Origin: Begonia masoniana
Taxonomy: Eukaryota > Streptophyta > Magnoliopsida > Cucurbitales > Begoniaceae
Direction of reading: 5' to 3'
Length of the DNA: 64,000 nucleotides
Assembly (NCBI GenBank): GCA_022432975.1
Contig: CM039510.1
Span: 28,201,201 to 28,265,200 of the forward strand
Notes under the pieces: model-generated
The model's input: the letters and a program-made list of their open reading frames with translations, nothing else
What the model was told of the DNA's origin: nothing
Database searches by the model: none
Position numbers and translations under genes: made by a program
Shown: in pieces, positions 23,640-34,854 of the stretch
Position numbering within the stretch: the stretch's first letter is position 1
Layout of the letters: every line of letters begins with the position of its first letter

Positions 23640-24943
23640 AGGTTCAACACTTTGTGGTCTTAGAGAACTGCGAAAAGCGTCAAGAACATGACCACCACAA
23701 CCAAAACCAGACTCTGACACCACCGTAGAAATTGGAATGATCAATATGTCTTTCGCAATGACACTCAAAATTCGATACTTCTCGGAGTGCCTCTCTCACC
23801 ACGATAAAATGTCATAATTATCTTTAACAATCTCCAACTTCTCATACAAATATAGATCAATCTCTGACTCAATAGTTTCATCACCTATCTTTGAAGAATT
23901 GTCCGGATCATAAAACATAGAGTACACTACACTTGAACGAGCTTACGCTAAAAAACTCATTGATTTTGGAGACCTTAGTTGACTACTGCTGCTAGAAGGC
24001 TGGTCTTCATTGGTTGTATCACCTTTATATTCTGTATACAACCTTTGAATTACATCATCTACTTGCTTTACGTATTCTATAGCTCTTTCACATCTAAATA
24101 AAATGTTTAAACAATGCCATAAAAATTTTGTTTTGCAACTTGGATCAAGAACAAGTGCAACATAGCAAACATGTTTATTTTTTCGAATGATCCCCAATAT
24201 TTATCAAATTTTTTAATCATCTCGTTGGCCATTCTTCTCACTGTTACTATATATCTCAATAGTAATCTTCAAATTGCAGACTTCGCCTGCGTATATATTT
24301 GCTGTAATATGCAGAGAAGCAGAAATATGAAGTGTCATTTTATAAAATGTCTCTAAAAATTTAATAAATTCTCGAATGCATCCTCAATCTTCCATTGTGG
24401 GTGCATCTTCCACTCCCATTTCTTGCACAAAAGAGCTTTCATTCTCTGCAAGTTTTTCAAACACCACTTCAAACTTCTCAGCGTTTGCTAGTATCAAATA
24501 TATTGAGTTCCAACAAGTAGGAATGACGAGCGACAAATTACATTTGCAATTAATTTTCATTGTATCAACACAGGCTTTAAAATGTTGCAATCTTCTCAGA
24601 GAAGACCTTACGTACTTAACAACTTTTCTTACTTTGGGTAAAGACGTTTGATGTTCTTTCAAACCGTTAGAAACAATCAAATTCAGGACATGTGCAAAAC
24701 AACGCATGTGCATATGATCGCCATTTAAAATCAACCCCTTCCAATTTCTAATTGTCTTCGCCAAATAAGAGATAGCGACGTCGTTGGAAGACGCATTGTC
24801 AACGGTGATGGTGGCAACATTTCCAAACTCCCACTTAAGCAAACAGTTTTCAACTTCTTTACCAATGGTCTCACCCTTATGGTTCGGAATCAAACAAAAA
24901 TTCAAGATCTTCTTTTGCACATGCCAATCTTGATCAATGAAAT
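23640..24943 (-). pseudogene. hAT transposase, central and C-terminal part (copy 1)
   Basis: Minus strand from 24943: FIDQDWHVQKKILNF opens the RNaseH-like catalytic region. It continues with ITVDNASSND, MRCFAHVLNLIV and TCWNSIYLIL, all typical of hAT. After a frame break near 24200-24380 comes VALVLDPSCKTKF. After an in-frame TAA near 23948 the hATC domain follows: DLYLYEKLEI, YDILSWW, IPISTVVSESGF, VLDAFRSSLRP. Transposases of this type excise and reinsert the element. This one has lost its 5' part to insertions and has further stops. Confidence 0.85.
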
Positions 24944-25062
24944 TGTAACACCCGAGATTTTTTGGTGGTACGATTTTTAATTATTATGCTCGGAAACGAG
25001 ATTTAAATCCGTTTGCGAGCGGGAAGTTTTGTTAAAGACCCTAGAAATTTATTAGAATTGTC
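24944..25062 (+). mobile_element. LTR2 5' end fragment copied by the tandem duplication
   Basis: TGTAACACCCGAG and the following ~119 bases match the first bases of LTR2 at 26102-26220. They end at TCGGAT, where hAT sequence resumes. The fragment exists because the duplication spanned the hAT/LTR2 junction after LTR2 had inserted. Confidence 0.9.
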
Positions 25063-26101
25063 GGATCATAAAACATAGAGTACACTACCTTGAACGAGCT
25101 TACGCTAAAAAACTCATTGATTTTGGAGACCTTAGTTGACTACTGCTGCTAGAAGGCTGGTCTTCATTGGTTGTATCACCTTTATATTCTGTATACAACC
25201 TTTGAATTACATCATCTACTTGTTTTACGTATTCTATAGCTCTTTCACATCTAAATAAAATGTTTAAACAATGCCATAAAAATTTTGTTTTGCAGCTTGG
25301 ATCAAGAACAAGTGCAACATAGCAAACATGTTTATTTTTTCGAATGATCCCCAATATTTATCAAATTTTTTAATCATCTCGTTGGCCATTCTTCTCACTG
25401 TTACTATATATCTCAATAGTAATCTTCAAATTGCAGACTTCGCCTGCGTATATATTTGCTGTAATATGCAGAGAAGCAGAAATATGAAGTGTCATTTTAT
25501 AAAATGTCTCTAAAAATTTAATAAATTCTCGAATGCATCCTCAATCTTCCATTGTGGGTGCATCTTCCACTCCCATTTCTTGCACAAAAGAGCTTTCATT
25601 CTCTGCAAGTTTTTCAAACACAACTTCAAACTTCTCAGCGTTTGCTAGTATCAAATATATTGAGTTCCAACAAGTAGGAATGTCGAGCGACAAATTACAT
25701 TTGCAATTAATTTTCATTGTATCAACACAGGCTTTAAAATGTTGCAATCTTCTCAGAGAAGACCTTACGTACTTAACAACTTTTCTTACATTGGGTAAAG
25801 ACGTTTGATGTTCTTTCAAACCGTTAGAAACAATCAAATTCAGGACATGTGCAAAACAACGCATGTGCATATGATCGCCATTTAAAATCAACCCCTTCCA
25901 ATTTCTAATTGTCTTCGCCAAATAAGAGATAGCGACGTCGTTGGAAGACGCATTGTCAACGGTGATGGTGGCAACATTTCCAAACTCCCACTTAAGCAAA
26001 CAGTTTTCAACTTCTTTACCAATGGTCTCACCCTTATGGTTCGGAATCAAACAAAAATTCAAGATCTTCTTTTGCACATGCCAAGTCTTGATCAATGAAA
26101 T
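25063..26101 (-). pseudogene. hAT transposase fragment (copy 2, from the tandem duplication)
   Basis: Nearly identical to 23905-24943 and holds the same central transposase segments. A one-base insertion just inside the LTR2 boundary shifts the frame relative to copy 1. It lacks the hATC end. Confidence 0.85.
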
Positions 26102-26675
26102 TGTAACACCCGAGATTTTTTGGTGGTACGATTTTTAATTATTATGCTCGGAAACGAGATTTAAATCCGTTTGCGAGCGGGAAGTTTTGTTAAAGACCCT
26201 AGAAATTTATTAGAATTGTCGGATGAGTAGTGGGGAAACCAAACTAGAGAGTAACCGAAACAAGGAACTATGTAGCAAAATTGGTAAAAAAAAATCAATG
26301 GAGGGGCAATTTGGGTAGGAATTAAGGTGGTTGGGAGGGAGTCAACCAACAGGTGACACTTGTTCAAGCTTGTTGAAGAAGACAAGTTTTCTCTCTCTCT
26401 TCCTCTTTTCTCTTCTCTTCTACGTAAATCCCTACCATTTCTTTAATTCTTTTCTCTGCTCTCTCTCTTCCAGACGACGAGCGACGAATCACAAATTTTG
26501 TCTTCTCCTGTTTTTCACCATTTTTCCGTTGAAGGTAACCTTCTACGTTATTAGCAAGTTTAGGTTAGTTATTTGTTAAGTGTTGTTGAAGTTTTAGGGT
26601 TAATGGACCGTTTACTGCATAATATAGGTTTGAGACTCACCGAGACATTTAAGACTTGCAACTCATGAATAACAG

Positions 26676-27173
26676 GTAAGTTCATATGTATAGGTTCGGC
26701 TCTACAATACGGAGGTACTAGGTTTTATGTTGTCGGGATTGCTGTTGGGTAGTTAAACCGTAGGTTATGTTTTAGGTTAAATGTGTTTTGCTTTATGTTC
26801 TGCTTCAATATCCTGTCACCTGTTTATGTGATGTTAAGCACTGTATATGTTCATGCATACACGTTTTCTCTGAAAGTCATGCAAATATTTTATGCACACG
26901 GTTTGAAGTTAAGAAAGATAAAACCTGTAATGTAATGTACGGTTAAGTGTGGGACGGGGACTGGCATCCTGTTATCCCTGTTAAGTACCTGTCGTGTACT
27001 CCTGTTGCGCCAGTTCCCCTATAAGCCCCACTTATACCTCCCTGTCCAGTGAAATGTAAAGTAATGTTCTGTAATGTCATTGTATTTCGAAAGTTCATGC
27101 ATAGCATATGTATCACTGCATTTTAATATGTTCTTACTGAGCTCTAGGCTCATAGTTGAACTCCCTGTTGTAG
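26676..27173 (+). other. Putative intron inside LTR2
   Basis: AACAG|GTAAGT at 26676 and CTGTTGTAG|GTACGG at 27173 give a 498-nt candidate intron. It contains a strong stem: GGGGACTGGC (26956-26965) against GCCAGTTCCCC (27009-27019). The layout matches LTR1 and LTR3. No transcript data are available. Confidence 0.45.
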
Positions 27174-27585
27174 GTACGGATCCCACGGATGAGGACCTTG
27201 TGCCTTAGGCCGATGAGTAGGTGTTGTTGGCTGGGTGAGCTCATGGGGTGGTTGCTGCAGTCAGACAAATGTTATACCTGTGAGGATGTATTTTTCTAAA
27301 GTTATGTCAAGTTCTGTACAGCTTCTGAGAATTTAAAACAGTGTATAGACTCTGTGTAAATGTTTTTAAAACCCTCTGTATTTGACAGTTGTAAATATAT
27401 TTTGAAGTATTCTGGAACTGCTTGGAGTTCTTCTTTTAGGTTCTGCATGATTGTCTTGAGTTTTGATGCTTTTGTGTCAAAAGATGTAAGTTGTTAAACA
27501 AAGAGGTAGCGGATCGATCGCCTGGGATAGCCGATCGATCGGCGGAGCAAATGTTATGTCTTCAAGTCTTCAAATTTCCTCTGTA

Positions 27586-27715
27586 AAATAGTCGTCCACG
27601 CCTTCTGTAAAAAAGTTGTTCATTTTGTTCTGTAAAACGTCGTCCACGCCTTCTGTAAAAGAGTTGTTCATTTTGTTTTGTGAACAGTCGTCCACGCGTT
27701 CTGTAAATGCCTACT
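27586..27715 (+). repeat. ~65-bp tandem repeat in LTR2
   Basis: GTCGTCCACGCCTTCTGTAAA followed by AGTTGTTCATTTTGTT occurs about two and a half times. It is part of the repeat-rich 3' half of LTR2, which continues after the Ty3 insertion at 42710. Confidence 0.75.
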
Positions 27716-28129
27716 GTCTTTATCGTCCATTCTGCCTTTCAGTTTCTGTCTTTTGAATTTTCAAGTAATTGGCTAAGTGTTAGTCGTCCAAAGTTATCGT
27801 CCAAAGTTGTGGACGATAACATCGTCCATTTTGCCTTCGGACTCAGTCATCAATTCTTGTAACGACCCTTAAAGCTACCCCTTAAATTGCCGTGTAAATT
27901 TTTTTTTTTTTTTAAACTTCTAAGTAAACTCTTGACTTCTTAATTCGAAATTCATAATCTAAGTCATCTGAACAATTTAACGGAACATATGAGACGGAGG
28001 AATGAAGGTTGTTTAAAATCATTCAATAAAGTCGTCGAAATTACCTTGAAAATCATTTAAAGAATTTTTATAAAACTGAAGGAAAATGTTGTGAAGAATC
28101 GAGGACAAAATCGTCCAAAAACAGGAAAA

Positions 28130-28350
28130 AAAAGGGGCGATCGATCGGCCTTTAGGCAGCCGATCGATCGGCCCTTATGCAGCTCATCGATCGCCCCATA
28201 TTTGGCAATCGATCAGCTGCCGTTTTGGAAAAATTCCAGAATGCAGCCAATGAGAGCCGATCGTTCGCCCTTCCCCATCCGAACGATCGGGAACTCCTCT
28301 GGAAAACCAGGGAGTTTTGCGTTCGATCGCCATCCCTCCCGCGATCGTTC
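28130..28350. repeat. Cluster of CGATCG palindromes
   Basis: GCGATCGATCGGCC-type units of about 23 bp occur three times, followed by further CGATCG and GATCGT motifs. The right LTR has the same cluster at 40655-40850 with one unit fewer. An independent cluster, GGATCGATCGCC and GCCGATCGATCGGC, lies in LTR2 at 27512-27545. Function is unknown. Confidence 0.7.
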
Positions 28351-29519
28351 GCCTCACCCTTTTTCTTCTACTCCTTCGTTTCTGCACACCACGCTCACAC
28401 CCACTTCGCCACTTTTTTACTTCTCACCATTAATTTCTTCAAACGCAAACACCTAACCTCGACTCGTATCAAACACTTCAATCCCCATACACTTTCTCAC
28501 TCAACTCATCACACAAAGACCAATTCAAAACACATTTAAACGTAACCAGATTTCATAAAAAAAAAAAAAAAAACGAACCGCGTGGATCCGTTTAAAAACG
28601 AAATCTTTCCTCTGTTTGAAAATATCCAAAATCACAACAAAATACTATACGTTATTAATCCAGATACCAAAAATCCTAAAATTATTTATCTATACAATTT
28701 TCCTATCTTTCTATCTATCAAATCCCCAAAAACTTACTTACGTCCCCACGGGTCAAAATAAGCACCGACTGCGCCAACACACTCCCGCGAGTATTCTTCT
28801 TCAACCTGCTTAGACATCGGGTGGAGGAACATCGTCCTCACCTATATCAAAGTCACCTACACCATAGAATTTAAAATGTGAGCTAGAGGCTCAGTAAGTC
28901 TAGGTGAAGGCACGTGAATGCTATGCATGTACAGTTTATAATTCATGCATCCTACCTTTTCGCTATTCATTTCATTTCATTTATGTCACTGGGTGTGACA
29001 ACCCCAAACTCGATTGGGGCCGAGGAGCCATCACTCCGGGACATTTAACAGAGAACGGGACGTATATTTTTTTTTAACCAAACAGACTGAACTTTTTAAA
29101 ACAAACCCTTAAAAGCATTACAGATAGAGAAAACCTTCTCTGGAATTAAAAGCAAAACGGGAAAACAGTTAAACTGGATTACATAATGAATTACAGAAGG
29201 AAATCAGAATACTTAGAACATTTACATAAAAGACTGGATAGACGACGAGCATGAAGAGGAAACGTGATAAAATACATGCAGTAAAAAAAATAAATGAGGG
29301 ATATAGACTGAAAGGCATACTGGGAGAAAGCTACAGTGAATGACAGAATCGGGTGCTAATTTAAAACTGGATTACAAGGGTGATTGACAGAAGGAAACAA
29401 GGAAAAACTAGTAAACAGAAATGGACGGCTGAAATAAAGAAGCAGAATAAAATAGGATAACAGAATTGGAAGTCATGCCGTAAGAAAGGCTACAGGGGAT
29501 GGCATGAATAAACTGGGCG

Positions 29520-30005
29520 GAAGACGTAGGCAGTAGACGAAGCAGAAAATGTAAGTAAACTGGGCGGGCGATATAGACTAGCGGTAGATGTGAATAAGAC
29601 AAAAGTGAACAGTAAACAGCGGCAGATGTGAATTAAATAGAAGCAACAGAAACGACGGTAGAAGTAAAGCAGATGACGTCAGGCGGAAGATGTGGATGAC
29701 ATCAGGTGGAAGATATAAATAAAACGGGGTGGAAGAAGTAGGCAGATGACGTCAGGCAGAAGATGTAAATAAAACGGGGCGGAAGAAGTAGGCAGATGAC
29801 GTCAGGTGGAAGATGCGAATAAACTGGGCGGGAATGAACTATTCACCGGTGGAAGTGAACTACAGACAGAAATGAACTGTTCACCGATGGAAGTGATTTT
29901 AAAGGCAGCGGTAGATGTGATTTTTAAAGCAGCGGTGGATGTGATTTTTAAAGCAGCGGTGGATGTGATTTTTAAAGGCAGCGGTAGATGTAATCGGAAG
30001 ATGTA
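29520..30005 (-). repeat. CGGAAGATG/CGGTGGATG minisatellite in LTR3
   Basis: Irregular units ending GGAAGATG, GGTAGATG or GGTGGATG, several with ATGACGTCAGG. The block at 29890-29985 is a ~28-bp direct repeat (GTGATTTTTAAAGCAGCGGTG). It is homologous to the array at 386-830 in LTR1 but has different unit mixtures. Confidence 0.75.
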
Positions 30006-30490
30006 GTTTTAAAGGCAGAATTTGACAACTTTTGACAGAAAGACGTATAAACAGGGAACATAAAACAGAAGGTATAAAAATTTCCAGACCTTCAAAACCC
30101 GATTCAAAACAAGTTGTAAAACATGTTTGACAGAGATTAAAGAAACACAAGCTGCATGGATAGCTCAAAATTTGAAACCATCCATGCACAACCTAGAAAG
30201 GAAGAACTCAAATAGTTCCAGAATGTTTTCAACACATTTCAAAACATATATACAACTGTCAAATACAGAGGTTTTAGACATCAATACAGGACTGAACCTA
30301 CAGAACTGAACCTACAATTCAAATGTTTTAAAACTTCAAAAGATGATACAGAACTTGACATAACTTCAGAAAATACATTCTCACAGGAAATACATTTGTC
30401 TGACTGCAGCAACCACCCCATGAGCTCATCCCGCCAACTACATCAACTCATCATCTTGAGGCACAATGTCCTCATCTGGAAGATCCATAC

Positions 30491-30980
30491 CTACAACAGG
30501 GAGTTCAACTATGAGCCTAGAGCTCAGTAAGAACATACAATGCAAAGTGATGCATGTGCTATGCATGAACATTTTCAAATACATGAACATTACATTATAT
30601 TACATTACATTTCACTGGACAGGAAGGTATAAGTGGGAGGAAGAGCTGGCGCAACAAGAGTACATGCCACGATAGGACATAACAGGAGTACATGACAGGA
30701 TGCCAGTCCTCGTCCACACTTAACCATACATTTCATTACAGGTTTTATCTTACTTAATTTCAAATCGTGTGCAGAAAACATTTTCATAACTTTCAGAGAA
30801 AACGTGTATGCATGAACATTCATAGACAGACGACAGAATAATAAGCAGGATATAGAACAGAATACACTTAACCTAAAACATAACCTATGGTTTAACTACC
30901 TGACAGAAATCTCGACAACATAAAACCTAGTACCTCCGTATTGTAGAGCCTTAAGGGCCAAACCTATACGTATGAACTTA
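30491..30980 (-). other. Putative intron inside LTR3
   Basis: Minus-strand CAG|GTAAGT (plus ACTTACCTG, 30976-30984) and GTTGTAG|GTATGG (plus CTACAAC, 30491-30497). The same ~490-nt spacing occurs in LTR1 and LTR2, with the paired GGACTGGC/GCGCCAGC arms at about 30645-30715. Confidence 0.45.
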
Positions 30981-32886
30981 CCTGGTGTCCGAAAAGCAGC
31001 AAGTTTTGCTCGTGAAACCACGGTGATGCACGAACCTATGACGTGCACAAAAAGGGAAATTAACAAGCTGCAAATGCTAACTAATAACTTAGTAGAATAA
31101 GCTTCAAACTCCATTCAAACCTTTAGAAAACAAACCAATGTGTTTTCATGTAAAAATAGTGAGTTCACTCTAAATTATCGTAACCTCAAACTCCAACAAA
31201 ACTCACATTTTAACTTATTCAAACTTGTTAACTTTAGCAGATGTTTACCTTGGGCAGAGAAACAGAAGAAAACTGAGGAGATCGAAGGAGCTTCGAAGGG
31301 CGTTTATCGCCTGGAAGAGAGAAAACAGAGGGGAGTGGAAAGAAGCAGATGAGAAAAATGAGGGTTTCACGTAGGAGGGAAGAGAAAAGAACATGGCTTC
31401 TTCAACAAGTTGCCAGGTGTCACTCAACCATTGGCTTCCTCCCACCAACCTTAATTGACTCCCTATTTTGCCTTTCCATTGGTTTTAACTAAATTACTAT
31501 TTAGTTCCACAAATCGGTTTTACGAATCACACATATTCAAATGAAAACATCGGAAAATTCGTAAAAACACACATTGTATAAATATTCCCATCAATCCCGT
31601 TTAATAATTCAAGGATTATTTACATGGCAAAATTGTCGGGTGTTACACCGGGGCTTCACTCTCGCTAGATAGAAGCGGCACATCCGACGATTGGATAGCC
31701 CCTTGTATCTAACCGGGGGGAAAACATGCTTCATCCAACAGCCATGTCTGAACCACGGCCACCGACGTGACCATCATTACATTCATTTACCTTTTCGTTA
31801 TCCTTTTTCGTTTTGTAAAAACATGCATGAAAATTCTTTTTTCGTGCTTTTTCATAAAACCATGATGCGTGCACGTGTACAATGTCATAACGAAAACAAA
31901 GCACAACGAACAATAAACTTATACATTAAACAACATAACTAAACTAACTACCCAACCTAATTACCCAACACAACAAACATCTCCAATTCATTAATCGACA
32001 TAATCTTATGGTGTAGGCCAATCGGCCAAACGAATCACAGAGACTTATCTCGCGTCCGTAGCAATTCTAGCTTCGTCCACGAGCGTTGTTCGCCTATGGC
32101 AATTCACAACAATAGTCGTCAAAATCGAGTCTAAACCTTTTAATCTCGAAAACTATAAACTCCTAGCTAAAGGAAATTTCCTAAACTCTATTCTAGCTCA
32201 TTGAGGCATTTCATCGAGCAATCTACGCTCAACGCCTCAAAACCCCCATTAATAGAGTTTTTCCAAAACTCAAAACCTTCAAAACCCTAGCATTCACAAA
32301 TACATTAGCTAACTACGTCAAATAACCCTCAATACGTCAATTAGAGGCATAACTAAGCTAAACCTATCAATTTTAAACCTCAATTCACGTTTTTAACGAA
32401 AACCCTAACAAACCCTAACCGTTTTAAACCCTAGAAATTGAAATCTAACGTACCAAAACTATAGATTCATACCTAGGGTCGGGATTGAGGAAGAAAGCAC
32501 AAAGAACGGAAGTCAATCGGAGGAGCTTCAATCGTCGGAAGGAGGACGTCGCCGTTGAGAGGAGAGAAATCGTCGATGAGGGTTGAGAGAAAAGGGAAAG
32601 TCGCGTGAGTGAAAGGGAAGAATGAGGGAGTTGTTGATTTTTAATAAAAATTTACTTGGCAAATTACCTTTTTGCCCTTCATTCAATTTCCTTATTAATC
32701 CTCCACTTATTTCGTTATTTAGTTAACAATTCAATTTCTCCAAATTTTCATATTTCACCATAAATTCTAATTTATTATTATGGCTCCATTAAAATTTTCC
32801 ACTCGCAAAACAGGCTCAATTTGACATATTTACAAAAATACCATTATTTATTGGAATAATAAAATCTCGTAAAACCGGGTGTTACA

Positions 32887-32905
32887 TTCTATCCACCTTA
32901 ATTAA
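32887..32905 (-). promoter_or_regulatory. Polypurine tract of the Ty3 element
   Basis: Minus-strand AATTAAGGTGGATAGAA directly abuts the left (3') LTR. It is in the position where plus-strand DNA synthesis is primed and is preceded by the pol end. The tract is interrupted by T residues, so it may be mutated. Confidence 0.65.
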
Positions 32906-32926
32906 AATTTTGTCCTCAAAATTTTA

Positions 32927-33726
32927 TTATACAAATAGTTCATGATACATAGTCATCATATCCTGCTGCCTCTCCCAAGTAGCTTCCTCTACTCCGTGAT
33001 TCCACCATAGGACCTTTACTAGCGGGATTTTCTTATTGCGCAATACTTTGATAGAAGACTCTAAAATTCGTACCGGCTTTTCCTCGTAGGTTAGCGTTGG
33101 TTGTACCTCAATTTCTCTTGCCTCGATGACGTGTGATAGATCACGCATGCATTTTGTGAGCATGGACACATGAAACACACCGTGAATACCTTCCATGGAT
33201 GCCGGGAGCTGCAACCTGTACGCCATAGTCCCGATTCTCTTCAAAATAGGAAAAGGCCCCACATATCGAGGGTCAACTTGTCTCTTCTTCCGAACCGCAT
33301 AACGCCTTTAAACAGAGAAATCTTTAAATATACTTCGTCACCCTCCTTGAATTGCAATTCCCTCCGTCTAGTGTCAGCATAACTCTTTTGGCGGCTCTGT
33401 GCTATCTCTATACGTTGTCTGATAATAGCGATCTTCTCCGCTGTTTGCTGCAAAATATCTGGGCCGATTATACTAGCCTCGCCAACCTCGTCCCAGTATA
33501 GCAGAGACGTACACTTTCGACCGTATAATGCCTCATACGGAGCCATGTCTATCGTTGCCTGGAAGTTGTTGTTATACGAGAACTCAATCAAGGGCAATTA
33601 CCGACTCCACGAGCCCTGAAACTCCAGCACGCAAGCTCTAAGCATATCCTCAAGAATCTGATTTGTTCTTTCGGTCTGTCTGTCAGTCTGAGGATGAAAC
33701 GCCGTGCTAAAATTCAACTGAGTTCC
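32927..33726 (-). pseudogene. Integrase C-terminal part and chromodomain of the Ty3 element
   Basis: From 33726 leftward: the integrase glutamate motif [11 protein letters not shown] (about 33660-33695), then the SYNNNFQATIDMAPYEALYG segment, then FKEGDEVYLKIS, a frame break at about 33255, and GPFPILKRIGTMAYRLQLP. The end is a chromodomain-like VKVLWWNHGVEEATWE and a stop at 32927. Chromodomains of this kind direct integration to heterochromatin (family knowledge). It is separated from the integrase core by LTR4. Confidence 0.85.
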
Positions 33727-33918
33727 CATGGTGTAACACCCGGGTTTTTTTTAAAGGAAAATTGGAGAGAAAATAAAAGAATAATAAAATAGGTTGTTTT
33801 AATTAATTTATGTTTGGGTATTCCTAGTGGAGAACTTAAGCCGGGTACGGAGTGATGGTCAATTTACGAAAATTTATAATTTAAGAACGAGATTTAACGG
33901 AATTTTTGGGAGGGCAAA

Positions 33919-33940
33919 ATGGTAATGTTATTGTTATTAA

Positions 33941-33979
<39 letters not shown>

Positions 33980-34008
33980 TATTATTATTATTATTATTAT
34001 TAAAAATA
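33919..34008. repeat. (TTA)n microsatellite in LTR4
   Basis: About 30 TTA/ATT triplets with a few breaks. The matching position of LTR7 (62620-62660) also has a TAA/TTA run, so the microsatellite is an ancestral part of this LTR family that has changed length. Confidence 0.9.
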
Positions 34009-34021
34009 AAAATAAAAACAA

Positions 34022-34053
34022 AACAACAGAATGGCCGAAGCCATTCTGTTGTT
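34022..34053 (+). other. Perfect 14-bp hairpin with CGAA loop in LTR4
   Basis: AACAACAGAATGGC, loop CGAA, then GCCATTCTGTTGTT. The stem is perfect over 14 bp. LTR7 has the same hairpin in its own orientation at 62589-62614 (11-bp stem). It lies just after the microsatellite, about 290 bp from the LTR start. Confidence 0.85.
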
Positions 34054-34854
34054 CGTGAACGCCGAAGGCAAGGGAGAGGAGAACAGAGAGGGGAGAGACG
34101 AGCGACGTCCCTCCGACGACAACCACCGGCGATTTCGACATTCTCCGGCCAGTCGACGACGATGTGTGGTTTCCTGTTGTCTCCGCGCACGAACCGACAG
34201 GTTAGACCCGATTTATGCCCTGTTTCGGTTCGATTTTAGGCCGTGAGTGACGAGCCGAATTTAGCTCCGATCACCGACCGATTTTGGTCACCTCCAGCGT
34301 GGGTTTGCCAACCCTTGGACCGGCTTTCATCGTCTGGCCGTGATGAGCCCGTTTGGGTGAACAATCAGAAAGGCTGGTTTGGGCATTTCAGTTTTTGGTG
34401 TGTGTAACTCGAGATTTTGGTTAGATTATTCTAATTGAGGGTGTGGGTGGTCGATTGGTGAGGAATTTGGTGAGAATTGATGAAAAATCAAAATAGGGAA
34501 AATTCTAGGTAAAGGGCAGATTCGGGTTTTCTGATTTTGACCTAGCTACGGTAGTTTATTTTAAAATTTCTTTTGGTAGATTAAAATAGGTTATTAGAGG
34601 AGTATGTGGCCGTCGGAATCGTTCAATTCCGATAACCGACGTAAAAGTTACGCGCGTTTGAAGTTTCGGGTCAGTTTTACCAAACCCGAATTAGTGGCCC
34701 GTTTAGTTAAGTTTTAGTTGGATTAGACTAGAAATAGTAGTTTGAGAGTAAATTGGTGAATGCGGGCTTGATTTTAATGAAATGTGAATATTTGTCGTAG
34801 GTCGAGCCATAGGTGGACAGGTAACCGAATATCCTCAGTGAGCTAGGACACCAG

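Larger units (their letters stand above)
23905..26220. repeat. 1,158-bp direct tandem duplication (two units)
   Basis: Unit 1 is 23905-25062 and unit 2 is 25063-26220. Each contains hAT transposase sequence plus the first ~119 bp of LTR2. The units differ at only about ten positions by eye. Unit 2 has an extra C in the GATCAAGAC(T)TGG region and ATGTCGAGC for ATGACGAGC. The outer borders share AGAATTGTC(C)GGAT (about 23895-23908 and 26213-26224), a short homology that could have seeded the duplication. Confidence 0.9.
28994..31647 (-). mobile_element. Solo LTR (LTR3, related to LTR1)
   Basis: Left terminus TGTGACAACCCC, right terminus TCGGGTGTTACA; 2,654 bp. Flanked by CTGGG (28989-28993) and CCGGG (31648-31652), a 5-bp target duplication with one change. 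The uninterrupted site TCACCGGGGCTTC is preserved in the other Ty3 LTR at about 41455, which confirms the insertion. Contains the CGGAAGATG minisatellite (29520-30000) and the candidate intron 30491-30980. Confidence 0.9.
27858..32886 (-). repeat. 3' LTR of the Ty3 element (interrupted)
   Basis: TGTAACGACCC at 27858 to CCGGGTGTTACA at 32886. Removing LTR3 and one target duplication leaves about 2.37 kb that aligns along its length with 40375-42696. It has one more CGATCG-containing unit than the right LTR (28136-28205) and a mutated donor (ACTTATCT near 32043). Confidence 0.9.

Noticed and set aside
28091..28539. Overlapping 120-codon frames in the Ty3 3' LTR
   Set aside because: They lie in LTR sequence, recur in the other LTR with frame changes, and match no protein family I know.
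33881..34239. Several overlapping poly-Leu/Ile/Asn frames on both strands
   Set aside because: They are translations of the TTA microsatellite.
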